From Lysobacterales bacterium (lineage in GTDB: Bacteria; Pseudomonadota; Gammaproteobacteria; Xanthomonadales; Ahniellaceae), in assembly GCA_016703225.1 (NCBI GenBank), contig JADJCM010000001.1, positions 1,116,001-1,180,000 of the forward strand: a stretch of 64,000 nucleotides of DNA. Direction: 5' to 3'. The first letter of the stretch is position 1; the number at the start of each line of letters is the position of its first letter. The position numbers and the translations under genes are program-made. A model generated the notes under the pieces. That model was given only the letters and a program-made list of their open reading frames with translations. It searched no databases and was not told the DNA's origin. Below are positions 14,150 to 24,302 of the stretch, piece after piece.

Positions 14150-17100
14150 TTAAGGGTTGGATGGATCGGGCGGATTGCACGACTGACTGAAGCTCACCGG
14201 GTTGGCGGAGACTGCGACCGTCGCGCCGCCGTTGCTCGCGGCCACGTCGGCCGAGCTGGTCTGCACGACATTCTGGATCGATGTTTCCGTTTCCTGGAGG
14301 TCGATTTCCAGCGGCGTTGCGGCACGCGAGTTGGCCGTCACATCGAAACACGCGATGGCCGTATCCGTGGTGCGCATCACCATGTCCAACTCGCCGGTAC
14401 CGACCCCGGTGTTGGTGTGGGCGTTGTTGCTCACCTCCACGAGATTGGTGGTGTCGCCGAGCACCGGGGTTCCGCGCTCGCCGGCGAAGAAGCGCACGCC
14501 CTCGGAGAATGCGTGCGACATGTTGTTGTTGCGCAGATTCACGTTGAACGTGCCGACGTGGTCGCGACTGAGCAGCTGGATGCCATCGTCGCCCTCGGCG
14601 TCCGCGGCTTCGCCGATTGCGATCGTGTTGCCGCTGGCGAGCACGGTCCAGACGAAGTTCGCCGAGTTGACCAGATCACCGAACACGCCATCCATGTCGA
14701 AGCGCACGCCATCGCCGATACCGAAAGTGTTGGGATCCGTGGACACGCTGACGACGTCACCGTCCATGACGTTGGTGTTCACGCGCCCCTGCATGTTGCC
14801 GTCACCCACCACCACCACACCATCACCAATGAGCTCATTGAAGGTGTTGCTGTTCACATCGAACGGCACCGTGTTCTGGTCGCGACTGACGACCGTGACG
14901 ATGGCGTTGAACGGGAAATTGTCGGCACCGCCGGGGTTGCTCGAGGTGATGCCGGTGACATTGAGATCGTGGGCCGCGGTGCCGTCGGCGATGTACAGGA
15001 CCGCGCCGCCTTCGAGATTGTCGAACGCGGTGCCGGTGACATTGGCGATCAAGCCCGCGCTGTCGCTCGACTGCAGCAACAAACCCGCTTGGCCATCGAC
15101 CGCGTTGTTGTTGGCGAAAGAGCCTCCCGTGACGTTGACGGTGACGCTGCCGCTGTTGTTGTTCACGCTCAGCCCGTTCTCGTGGAATCCGCTGACGCTG
15201 ACATTCGTCAAGGTCAGCACGCCGGTGATGTTCTGGACAGCCAGGGTTCCGAAGTCGATGGCGTTCTCGTTGTCGGCATTGGCGATGTTGCTCAGGCTCG
15301 AGTCGGTGAGCGCGAAGTTGACGACGCCGGTGCCGAACACGGCCGGGGCCCCGGTGTTGCTGATGATCATGCGCGCGAAGCTAGCGTTGCGGGTTGCCGT
15401 CAGCGAGATCGCGTTGTTGGTGACATTCTGAATGGTGCCGCCGCTGCCGGCGCCGCCGCTGCCGCTCACCGTCAATCCGCCGCTGGCGCCGGTGTTGTTC
15501 AGCACGATGCCGTTCGCGGCGCCGTTGGCGCTGATGCTCTGGAAGGTCAGGCCGCTGGCGCCGATGGTGGTGCTGGCCACGCTCAGCGCGGTGCCGGTGC
15601 TGCTGGCGATGCTGCTGCCAGTGCCCTGCACGCTGACGGTGCCGCCGCCGCTGGCACTGAAGCCGACGCCGCTGGTCGTGTCGATATCGAGCCCACCGCC
15701 GCTGAAGTTGATCGTCGCCCCGGTGTTGGTGGCGAGCGTCACGGCATTGCTGGTCCCGGTGTTCAGCGTCTTGGTCGCGGCGCTGAAGGCGATCGTGCCG
15801 CCGCTGTTGCCGTCGACGTTGATGCCGGTGCAGGGACTGGTGCAGCTCAAGTTGCCGGACAGGGTGACATTGCCGGCGCTGCGACTGGTGATGTCGACCA
15901 GGCGACCCGCGCTGGTCTTGGCGACGGTGCCGGCGTAGCTGATCACCGCGGAGCCGGCATTCAGGTCGAAAGCCTCGTTTGCGCTGCCACTGATGGCGCC
16001 GCCAGCGATGCTGAGCGTGCCAGTGGCGGCGTCGATGTTGATGCCCTTGCCGGTCGAGTTGGTCGAGGAGACGCTGGCCAGCGTGACGGTGAGCGCGTTC
16101 GTGCCGGAGGCATCAATCGCGGCGCGATTGCTGGTCGCGATGCTGCCGCCACCGATGCTGACGTTGCCGGCGTTGAACAGCAGCAACCCGACGCCGCCGC
16201 CGTTGGTCACGGTTACCGAGCTGAAACTGCGCGTGCCGCCAGCCGAAGAGGACTGCAACGAGATGGCGTCGGTGCCACCGGCGAGGTTGACCACGGTCGC
16301 GCCGAAGTCGAGGTTGGCCGGGCTGTTGCTGACCAACAGGCCCTGCGTGGTCGAGCCGCTGATGCTGGTACCGCCGAAGCCGAAAGTGCCGCCAACGCTG
16401 ATGTTCTGCAGGGCCAAGCCCTGGGCGCTGCTCGACGTCGAGGTGACGCCGCTGAATCCGCCCGCGAGCGTGCCGTTGCTGAGGTTCAGCGCCATGCCGG
16501 TGCCGGTCAGCGTGACCTCGGCCACATCCAACGTGCCAAAGCCGGTGCCAGCGATGTCGGTGGCTGCGTTGCCGATGTTGAAGCCGCGCAAGCGGTGCTG
16601 GTTGCCGGCGGTGGCATCGAGCGTCAGCGCGACGCCGGCACTGCTCAGCACCGGAGCCGCGCCACCGAGCGCCGGGAACGCGCTGCCGCTGACCGGGGTG
16701 ATGCCGGTGAATGCGCCCAGCGACTGCGTCGAGGCCTGGCCGATCACGCGCTCGTTGTTCTCGAGCACGGCGGTCACGCTGTGGTTGCCGTCGGCGAAGT
16801 ACAGCGTGTCGGCCGCGGTGTCGGCGCTGGCAATGGCCGCGAACGTGGTCGAGGGACACGCCTGCGCGCCGACATTGCTGCCGGTGCAGGTGGTGCCGAC
16901 GGCGTTGTCGTCGACGAACCAGACCAGTTCAGCAGCGGCGAAGGTGAGGGTGACCATCGCGGTGTCGCCGCCGGTGACGGTGTAGAAGAAGGTCGCCGTC
17001 GCCGGGGCGACATCGCCGGCATCGGGGAAGAAGCTGAAGGAGCCATCCGCGGCCAGCACTACACGCCCGCCACTGCCGCCGGCGGTGATGAAGTTGGTTC

Positions 17101-20100
17101 CGTTCGGGGCGGTGCCATTGGCGGTGCCGAGGGTGGCGCCGAAGCCGGTGATGGCGCCGCTGCCGAGCTGGTCGTTGGCATCGACGTCGCCCTGCGTGCC
17201 GCTGTTCGCGGCCAAGGTCAACTGCGGGGTCACGCTATAGCTGTCGTCGGCCGCAAGCGAGGCGGTGGTGAAGCTGAAGACGAAGGCTGCCGGGTTTGCC
17301 GGCGGGTCGATGGCGTCGCTGTCGTCGATCTGCGCAGATACGCCGGTGACGGTGCAGGTCGCTCCACCGGCCAGGTCGGCAATCGGATTCAGCGTGATGT
17401 TGGCGGTTCCGGAACCACTGACCACTTCGCCCAAGTCGCCGGCGCCGCAGTCGATGGTGAAGCTGGCGGCGGTCGCGTTCACCGGCTCGCTGAAGTTCAC
17501 CACGATATTTGCGCTCGGAGAGACGTTGAGGTCGCCGTTCGCCGGCGTGCTGTTGGTGAATGCGGGCGCGGCGTCGACGCTGAACGCGAGCGCGAAGTCG
17601 TCGGCGTCGCCGTCGGTGACATCGCCGCTGTTGTCGCCATCGAGCTGGTTCGGCGGATCGACGGCATCGGCGTCGGTGACCAGCGTCGACTCGACTGCAA
17701 CCGTGCAGGCGGCACCGGCGACGAGCGCTACGGACGGCGTCAGCACCAGGCTGGAGACACCGTTCTGCGGCAGCGCCGGAGTGAACGCGACTGCGCCACC
17801 GCAGCTCCAGTTGATGGCTCCGGCCGCGACATCGACCGACTCGCTGAAGTTCAGGGTCAAGGTCTGGTTCTGGTTGACGACTGCGGCCGCAACCGGCGTC
17901 GTGCCGGTGATTTGTGGCGCGAGGTCCTGGGTCACGAAGTTGCTGGTGAAATCGACCGGCATGGTGTTCGGCGGATCGATCGCGTCGTCGTCGGTCACCT
18001 GCATCGCGAACACGGTCAGGGTGCAGGACTCGCCAGCGGTCAGATCCACCGTCGGGTTGAGCGTGAAGACCGGATCGGCATCGGTCACCGCCAGCGTGCC
18101 GGCACCGACGCTACGCGTGCCGCTGGTCGTGCACACCAGTTGTGCCCAGTTGCCGGCGACCGTCACCGCTTCATCGAAGGTGACCACGACATTGCTGCCG
18201 ATCAGCACGCCGGTGGCGCCACTGAGCGGGCTCACGCTCTGGACTTCAGGCGCTTTGTCGATGGTGATCGCGAGCGTGTCGGGGCCATCGCTCTGCGCAC
18301 CGCCGGAACCGGTATTGCCCTGATCGCTGGTGGTGACCGACAGCGTGGTGTTGCCGCCGCTGGCGCTGCTGAACTGCAGGGTGGCGAGCGTCGCATTCAG
18401 CCCAGTCAGCGCGCCGGTGATGGTGAGCGTACTGGTGCCGTTGCCGACCACACTCGCGCCGCCCGAAGGCGTGGCCGTGAGGGTGCCGAGCGGAGCGACG
18501 TTCAGCGTTGTCTGCAGCGGGCCGGCGGCCGCGTCGACATCGGCGACGCTGATGCCGGCGATCGCCAGCGTGGCACCGGTGGCGATCGAGAGCGGCCCGG
18601 CCGGCAGCGTTTGCACCGGTGCGTCGTTGACCGCGGTGACATTGATCACGAAGGTCTGCGGCGCGGAGGTGTCGATGCCGCCATTGGCGGTGCCGCCGTC
18701 GTCGGAAAGCGTGAGCGTGATGGTGGCGCTGCCGTTCGCGTCCGCGGCCGGGGTGTAGCTCAGCGCGCCGGCGGGGCTCACCGCGGGGCCGGCGCTGAAC
18801 AGGGCCGGATTGGTGTTGCCGGTGATGTTGAAGGTGAGCGCCTGGCCGGCTTCATCCGGCGGGCCGGCGCTGATCGCGGTCGCCCACGGGTTCACCGTCT
18901 GCGCCCCGGCGTCCTCACTGACTGTCTGGTTGGGGCCAGCGGTGAAGCCCGGTGCGTCATTGACGGCGTCGATGTTGACGGTCACATCCTGGGTGGCGCT
19001 GGTGTCGACGCCGCCATTGGCGGTGCCGCCGTTGTCCTGCAGGCGCAGGGTCAGCACCGCCGAACCGCTCTGGTTGGTGGCTGGCGTGAAGTTCAGTACA
19101 CCCAACGGACTGACCGACGGCGTGCCGTCGAACAGGGCCGGATTGGTGTTGTTGGTGATCGTGAACGCAACGGTCTGCGCGCTCTCGTCAACCGGACCGG
19201 CGAAGATCGCGTTCGCCACGGTCGCAACCTGCGGACCACTGTCCTCGAAGCGATTCAACGGCGTCACCGCGTTGAAGCTTGGCGCGTCATTGACCGCGGT
19301 AATGTTGATCACAAAGGTCTGCGGCGCAGAGGTGTCGATGCCGCCATTGGCGGTGCCGCCGTTGTCCTGCAGCGTCAGGGTGATGGTGGCGCTGCCGTTC
19401 GCGTCCGCGGCCGGGGTGTAGCTCAACGCGCCGGCGGGGCTCACCGCCGGACCGGCGCTGAACAGGGCCGGATTGGTGTTGCCGGTGATGTTGAAGGTGA
19501 GCGCCTGGCCGGCTTCATCCGGCGGGCCGGCGCTGATCGCGGTCGCCCACGGGTTCACCGTCTGCGCCCCGGCGTCTTCGAGCACGGTCTGGTCGGCGCC
19601 CTTGGTGAAGCTCGGCGCATCGTTGACCGCGGTCAGGTTGATCGAGAAGTTCTGCGTGGCCGAAGTGTCGACACCGCCGTTCGCGGTGCCGCCGTTGTCC
19701 TGCACGCGCACGCTCAGGTTGGCGGTGCCATTCGCGTTCGCCGCCGTGGTGAAGCTCAGCGCGCCGTTGGCGGCCACCGCGGGCGCGACTGCGAACATGC
19801 CGGGGTTGTCGTTCGCGGTGATGGTGAAGCTCAGCGTCTGCGCGCTCTCGTTGGCCGGTCCGGCACTGAGTGCGGTCGCCCACGGGTTGATCGTCTGCGC
19901 ACCGGTGTCCTTGAGCACGGTGACGTTGGCGCCGGCGGTGAAGGCCGGCACGTCGTTGACCGGGGTGACATTGATCACGAAGGTCTGCGGCGCAGAGGTG
20001 TCGATGCCGCCATTGGCGGTGCCGCCGTTGTCCTGCAGCACCAGGGTGATGGTGGCGCTGCCGTTCGCGTCCGCGGCCGGGGTGTAGCTCAACGCGCCGG

Positions 20101-21667
20101 CGGGGCTCACCGCCGGACCGGCGCTGAACAGGGCCGGATTGGTGTTGCCGGTGATGTTGAAGGTGAGCGCCTGGCCGGCTTCATCCGGCGGGCCGGCGCT
20201 GATCGCGGTCGCCCACGGGTTCACCGTCTGCGCCCCGGCGTCTTCGAGCACGGTCTGGTCGGCGCCCTTGGTGAAGCTCGGCGCATCGTTGACCGCGGTC
20301 AGGTTGATCGAGAAGTTCTGCGTGGCCGAAGTGTCGACACCGCCGTTCGCGGTGCCGCCGTTGTCCTGAACGCGCACGCTCAGGTTGGCGGTGCCATTCG
20401 CGTTCGCCGCCGTGGTGAAGCTCAGCGCGCCGTTGGCGGCCACCGCGGGCGCGACTGCGAACATGCCGGGGTTGTCGTTCGCGGTGATGGTGAAGCTCAG
20501 CGTCTGCGCGCTCTCATTCGCCGGGCCGGCACTGATCCCGGTCGCCCACGGGTTGATCGTCTGCGCGCCGGTGTCCTTGAGCACGGTGACGTTGGCGCCG
20601 GCGGTGAAGACCGGCACGTCGTTGACCGCGGTCAGCGTGATCGCGACCGTGGCCGGCGCCGAGTTGGTCAGCCCATCGTTGGCAACGAAGCTGAAGCTGT
20701 CGGCGCCGAACTCATTGGCATTCGGGGTGTAGCTGACCGAGGCCGAGGTCGCGTCGATCGGCACGATGGCGCCGAGCACGCCACGCGTCGGCGGCGTCTG
20801 GATCGCGAAGGTCAACGGGTCGCCATCGGCGTCGGTCGCTGTCAGCGTCAGGGTCTGCGTCGGCGCATCTTCGAGCCAGGTCTGCGCCTGCGACGCTGCC
20901 ACCGGTGCCTGGTTCTCGACATCGACCACATCGATGCGCGCGAACACGCGGCCGTTTTCCTCGGCCGCGAACAGCGCGACGATGTCGGCGCCGACATCGG
21001 GGCCGCTGCCGTCGCCGGTCGGATCGCTGGCCAGTTCGGCCACACCGCCCCAGTCGCCAACCGCACCGTCGGTAATGAAATTCGCCGCCCACACCGCACC
21101 GGCCATCAGCAGCGCACCCAGCGTGGCCATGCCGAGGCGCAAGCGCCGTCGCGCAACGACGAACACTGCCGCAATCAGCAACAGCAGGCCGGCGAAGCCA
21201 AGCGTCGGGATCGCCACCTGCACCAGCCCGAGCAGGATCGGAGCGCCGCCGGGCAAGGTGGTCAGACCATCGCTGGTCGTCGCCGCCGCGTTCTCGGCCA
21301 CCACCGCGACCCGGACCACGCCACCGCTACCGAACAACGATCGTGGCGCCGACAGTTCGATCACGTCGGCACCGGCCGTGCCGTTGTTCAGGCCCACCGC
21401 ATGGGGTCCGCCAACCGTACTCGATGCGCCGAAGCTGCCACCGCTGCAAACCGCTCCGCTGACCACGGTCACGGTGGTGCCAGTGACCTCGGCGGTCAGC
21501 CGCGCCTCGACACCGCTGACCGTGGTCGGGCCATGCACTGCGGTGCAGCCGGTCGCGGCATTCACATCGCGATCGACGTAGAGGTGGTAACGGTAGTCCT
21601 GCGCCGGAACCGCAGCGGCCACGAGGAAGCCGGCGAGTGCCAGCAGACGGGCGAAGACTGGGCGCAT
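14150..21667 (-). CDS. giant exported repeat protein with internal IPTL sorting motif, cadherin-like/SbsA-like repeats and beta-helix
   Basis: The product has 2505 residues, started at MRPVFARLLALAGFLVAAAVPA (signal peptide 1-22) after GGGGGTCC. In order: a small beta domain (23-150); an IPTL-type sorting segment (153-175: IPTLGFAG, hydrophobic run, RRR); a second signal-like hydrophobic segment (179-195); a short domain with acidic clusters; about seven cadherin/Ig-like repeats of ~100-111 residues (254-1010), each ending in VNDAP-like motifs; SbsA-type Ig domains (about 1140-1460); and a long Ser/Thr/Asn/Gly-rich right-handed beta-helix (about 1590-2480). The extreme C-terminus has no second anchor. 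It is probably a surface or secreted adhesin-like protein processed in the middle by exosortase H. It heads the collar-gene cluster. Confidence 0.85.
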   Translation of the reverse strand: MRPVFARLLALAGFLVAAAVPAQDYRYHLYVDRDVNAATGCTAVHGPTTVSGVEARLTAEVTGTTVTVVSGAVCSGGSFGASSTVGGPHAVGLNNGTAGADVIELSAPRSLFGSGGVVRVAVVAENAAATTSDGLTTLPGGAPILLGLVQVAIPTLGFAGLLLLIAAVFVVARRRLRLGMATLGALLMAGAVWAANFITDGAVGDWGGVAELASDPTGDGSGPDVGADIVALFAAEENGRVFARIDVVDVENQAPVAASQAQTWLEDAPTQTLTLTATDADGDPLTFAIQTPPTRGVLGAIVPIDATSASVSYTPNANEFGADSFSFVANDGLTNSAPATVAITLTAVNDVPVFTAGANVTVLKDTGAQTINPWATGISAGPANESAQTLSFTITANDNPGMFAVAPAVAANGALSFTTAANANGTANLSVRVQDNGGTANGGVDTSATQNFSINLTAVNDAPSFTKGADQTVLEDAGAQTVNPWATAISAGPPDEAGQALTFNITGNTNPALFSAGPAVSPAGALSYTPAADANGSATITLVLQDNGGTANGGIDTSAPQTFVINVTPVNDVPAFTAGANVTVLKDTGAQTINPWATALSAGPANESAQTLSFTITANDNPGMFAVAPAVAANGALSFTTAANANGTANLSVRVQDNGGTANGGVDTSATQNFSINLTAVNDAPSFTKGADQTVLEDAGAQTVNPWATAISAGPPDEAGQALTFNITGNTNPALFSAGPAVSPAGALSYTPAADANGSATITLTLQDNGGTANGGIDTSAPQTFVINITAVNDAPSFNAVTPLNRFEDSGPQVATVANAIFAGPVDESAQTVAFTITNNTNPALFDGTPSVSPLGVLNFTPATNQSGSAVLTLRLQDNGGTANGGVDTSATQDVTVNIDAVNDAPGFTAGPNQTVSEDAGAQTVNPWATAISAGPPDEAGQALTFNITGNTNPALFSAGPAVSPAGALSYTPAADANGSATITLTLSDDGGTANGGIDTSAPQTFVINVTAVNDAPVQTLPAGPLSIATGATLAIAGISVADVDAAAGPLQTTLNVAPLGTLTATPSGGASVVGNGTSTLTITGALTGLNATLATLQFSSASGGNTTLSVTTSDQGNTGSGGAQSDGPDTLAITIDKAPEVQSVSPLSGATGVLIGSNVVVTFDEAVTVAGNWAQLVCTTSGTRSVGAGTLAVTDADPVFTLNPTVDLTAGESCTLTVFAMQVTDDDAIDPPNTMPVDFTSNFVTQDLAPQITGTTPVAAAVVNQNQTLTLNFSESVDVAAGAINWSCGGAVAFTPALPQNGVSSLVLTPSVALVAGAACTVAVESTLVTDADAVDPPNQLDGDNSGDVTDGDADDFALAFSVDAAPAFTNSTPANGDLNVSPSANIVVNFSEPVNATAASFTIDCGAGDLGEVVSGSGTANITLNPIADLAGGATCTVTGVSAQIDDSDAIDPPANPAAFVFSFTTASLAADDSYSVTPQLTLAANSGTQGDVDANDQLGSGAITGFGATLGTANGTAPNGTNFITAGGSGGRVVLAADGSFSFFPDAGDVAPATATFFYTVTGGDTAMVTLTFAAAELVWFVDDNAVGTTCTGSNVGAQACPSTTFAAIASADTAADTLYFADGNHSVTAVLENNERVIGQASTQSLGAFTGITPVSGSAFPALGGAAPVLSSAGVALTLDATAGNQHRLRGFNIGNAATDIAGTGFGTLDVAEVTLTGTGMALNLSNGTLAGGFSGVTSTSSSAQGLALQNISVGGTFGFGGTSISGSTTQGLLVSNSPANLDFGATVVNLAGGTDAISLQSSSAGGTRSFSSVTVTNGGGVGLLLFNAGNVSIGGGSIATSNRAAIDASGTNALTVTLASVSSTNSTGKGINIDAATGTLSIAGGAISGSANEAFDLNAGSAVISYAGTVAKTSAGRLVDITSRSAGNVTLSGNLSCTSPCTGINVDGNSGGTIAFSAATKTLNTGTSNAVTLATNTGATINFSGGGLDIDTTSGVGFSASGGGTVSVQGTGSSIASSTGTALSVASTTIGASGLTFQSISANGAANGIVLNNTGASGGLTVSGSGGAGSGGTIQNVTNNAISLTATRNASFARMIISNTGAPAVFGTGVVNFALTDSSLSNIANADNENAIDFGTLAVQNITGVLTLTNVSVSGFHENGLSVNNNSGSVTVNVTGGSFANNNAVDGQAGLLLQSSDSAGLIANVTGTAFDNLEGGAVLYIADGTAAHDLNVTGITSSNPGGADNFPFNAIVTVVSRDQNTVPFDVNSNTFNELIGDGVVVVGDGNMQGRVNTNVMDGDVVSVSTDPNTFGIGDGVRFDMDGVFGDLVNSANFVWTVLASGNTIAIGEAADAEGDDGIQLLSRDHVGTFNVNLRNNNMSHAFSEGVRFFAGERGTPVLGDTTNLVEVSNNAHTNTGVGTGELDMVMRTTDTAIACFDVTANSRAATPLEIDLQETETSIQNVVQTSSADVAASNGGATVAVSANPVSFSQSCNPPDPSNP
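19310..20636 (-). repeat. near-identical tandem 666-bp duplication inside the giant gene
   Basis: The blocks at about 19310-19970 and 19976-20636 are almost identical at the base level with a period of 666 bases, which equals two 111-residue cadherin-like units. A further single unit of the same type (period 663) lies at about 18650-18930. The near-identity of the DNA, and not just of the protein, points to recent unequal recombination, so copy number may vary between strains. Block ends are approximate. Confidence 0.85.
21143..21211 (-). other. internal IPTL-type (exosortase H) protein-sorting motif
   Basis: Residues 153-175 of the giant protein read IPTLGFAG, then about 14 hydrophobic residues, then RRRLR. 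This is the tripartite layout of an IPTL-CTERM signal, but over 2300 residues follow it. A second hydrophobic, signal-peptide-like segment ending AVWAA comes directly after. I recall a protein family named midcut-by-XrtH with this layout; the match was not searched. Confidence 0.7.
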
Positions 21668-21740
21668 AGGACCCCCAAGGTCGAAGCAGTAGAAGGAGGA
21701 CCGGGAGTGTGCGCGCCACCACACCGCGAGCGCAACCGCC

Positions 21741-21754
21741 TTGATCTAGATCAC
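21741..21754. promoter_or_regulatory. FNR/Anr-like binding site between the giant gene and hemB
   Basis: TTGATCTAGATCAC matches the FNR/Anr consensus TTGAT-N4-ATCAA at 9 of 10 defined bases. It lies in the 187-base divergent promoter region, about 75 bases before the giant gene's start and about 100 bases before hemB. Either or both genes may respond to oxygen. The site was found by eye. Confidence 0.55.
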
Positions 21755-21854
21755 GTCCTCTTCACATTGTCGTCTGCGCGAACCGGCAACCGGAACCAGC
21801 TGTACCGCTGCGCCAAGACTGGGACAATCGCCGCCCCGCCACCGGAGCCAGACC

Positions 21855-22840
<986 letters not shown>

Positions 22841-22844
<4 letters not shown>

Positions 22845-23614
22845 AGATCGCCAGCTGGAACGTCAACTCGCTCAAGGTGCGCCTGCCGCATCTCGAAGAG
22901 TGGTTGGCATCGGCGCGGCCGGACATTGTCGCGCTGCAGGAAATCAAGATCGAGACCGCGGCCTTCCCGCACGCGGCGCTTGAGGCACTCGGTTACCGCG
23001 CCGTCGTGTCCGGACAGAAGACCTACAACGGCGTCGCCGTGCTCGCGCGCGACATGCCGGGCGACGTGGTCACCGCGATCCCCGGATTCGCCGACGAACA
23101 GCGACGCGTGCTCGCGGCGACCGTGGGCGATGTGCGCGTCGTCGACCTCTATGTCGTCAACGGCCAGGAAGTCGGCTCCGACAAGTATCGCTACAAGCTC
23201 GACTGGCTGGCTGCGGTCACCGCCTGGTTGCGCGAAGAACTGGCCCACCATCCGAAGCTGGTCGTGCTCGGCGATTTCAACATCGCCCCCGACGACCGCG
23301 ACGTGCACGATCCCAAAGCCTGGCACGAGCAGGTGCTGTGTTCCGCAGCCGAGCGTGCGGCACTGAAGCAGATCCTGGAGCTCGGCCTGCACGACAGCTT
23401 CCGCCTCAAGCACGACAGCCCCGGCCAGTTCACCTGGTGGGACTACCGCCAGGCCGCGTTCCGGCGCAACCTCGGCCTGCGCATCGACCTGGTGCTGGTC
23501 AGCGAAGCGCTGCGCCCGGCACTGCGCGACGCTGGCATCGACCGCGAACCGCGCACCGGGGAACGCCCAAGCGATCACGCCCCGGTGTGGATCGAACTGG
23601 CCCTGGGCGCCTGA
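22841..23614 (+). CDS. xthA: exodeoxyribonuclease III (AP endonuclease)
   Basis: The 257-residue product belongs to the exonuclease III/AP endonuclease family of base-excision repair. Catalytic motifs are in place: IASWNVNSLKVRL, ALQEIKIE (metal-binding Glu), TYNGVAVL, VLGDFNIAPDDRDVHDP (Asp-Asn) and the terminal PSDHAPVWIEL (Asp-His). Length matches the family (about 255-270). It starts within the stop codon of hemB (ATGA), so the two are co-translated, an arrangement that has no obvious pathway logic. The ending GLRIDLVLVSEAL is also typical. Confidence 0.95.
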
Positions 23615-23688
23615 TCCGAGCGCTCGCTCCGGCTTGGGTTTCCGCGGCCGCTCCATCACAATGCGCGCCCGCAACCCAGGAGCGCGCC

Positions 23689-24294
23689 ATGAGCACGATC
23701 AGCGAACAGGACATCGACACGCTCGATCGCTTTCTGCAGGAGCGCTGCGAGGAGACCAACGGCTTCTTCAGCGTCGAGATGCTGGACGGCTATCTGGCCG
23801 CGCTGCGCGTCTGCGCCCAGCCGATCGCGCCGGATCTGTGGCTGTCGCCGATCTGGGGCCAGGGCTTCGCCTTCCGCGACGCCGCCGAACGCGACGCCAT
23901 GAGTGAGCTGGTGCTGGCGCTGTGGGAAGACGTCGGTGAACGCGTTACCGCTGCCGCAGAGGGACGCGAGGACGATTGCATGCCGCTGATCGCCGCCGCC
24001 CCCGACCTCGAGGACATGGACCCGGAACGCACCGACGAATTCCTTGGCCTGGCCTGGTCGATGGGCTTCTCGGTCGCGCTCGACCTGGCGCCGGAAACCT
24101 GGGACGAAATGTGCGACCGCATCGAGGGGCTCGGCGAAGACCTCGACCAGATCGACGAACTGATGATGATCGGCAACGAGGGCGAGAACTCGCCCGCGAT
24201 CACGCTCGGCCGGCGCATGGAGATCCTGGAGATCATCCCCGGCCTGCTCGGCGCACTCGAAGCGCATCGCCTGGACCAACGCAAACCGAACTGA
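23689..24294 (+). CDS. UPF0149 (YgfB/YecA) family protein
   Basis: The product has 201 residues from the ATG at 23689, after an AGGAG ribosome-binding site. The N-terminal half, with FSVEMLDGYLAALRVCAQPI and DLWLSPIWG, is the YecA/UPF0149 helical domain. It is strongly acidic and lacks the C-terminal SEC-C zinc motif found in longer relatives. YgfB proteins act as regulators in a few species; no role is predicted here. It lies between xthA and fbp, 8 bases before fbp. Confidence 0.8.
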   Translation: MSTISEQDIDTLDRFLQERCEETNGFFSVEMLDGYLAALRVCAQPIAPDLWLSPIWGQGFAFRDAAERDAMSELVLALWEDVGERVTAAAEGREDDCMPLIAAAPDLEDMDPERTDEFLGLAWSMGFSVALDLAPETWDEMCDRIEGLGEDLDQIDELMMIGNEGENSPAITLGRRMEILEIIPGLLGALEAHRLDQRKPN

Positions 24295-24302
24295 GCGCGC
24301 CC

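Noticed and set aside
18650..20640. CRISPR-like or satellite array
   Set aside because: The periodicity is 663-666 bases, is in frame and encodes Ig/cadherin-like domains.
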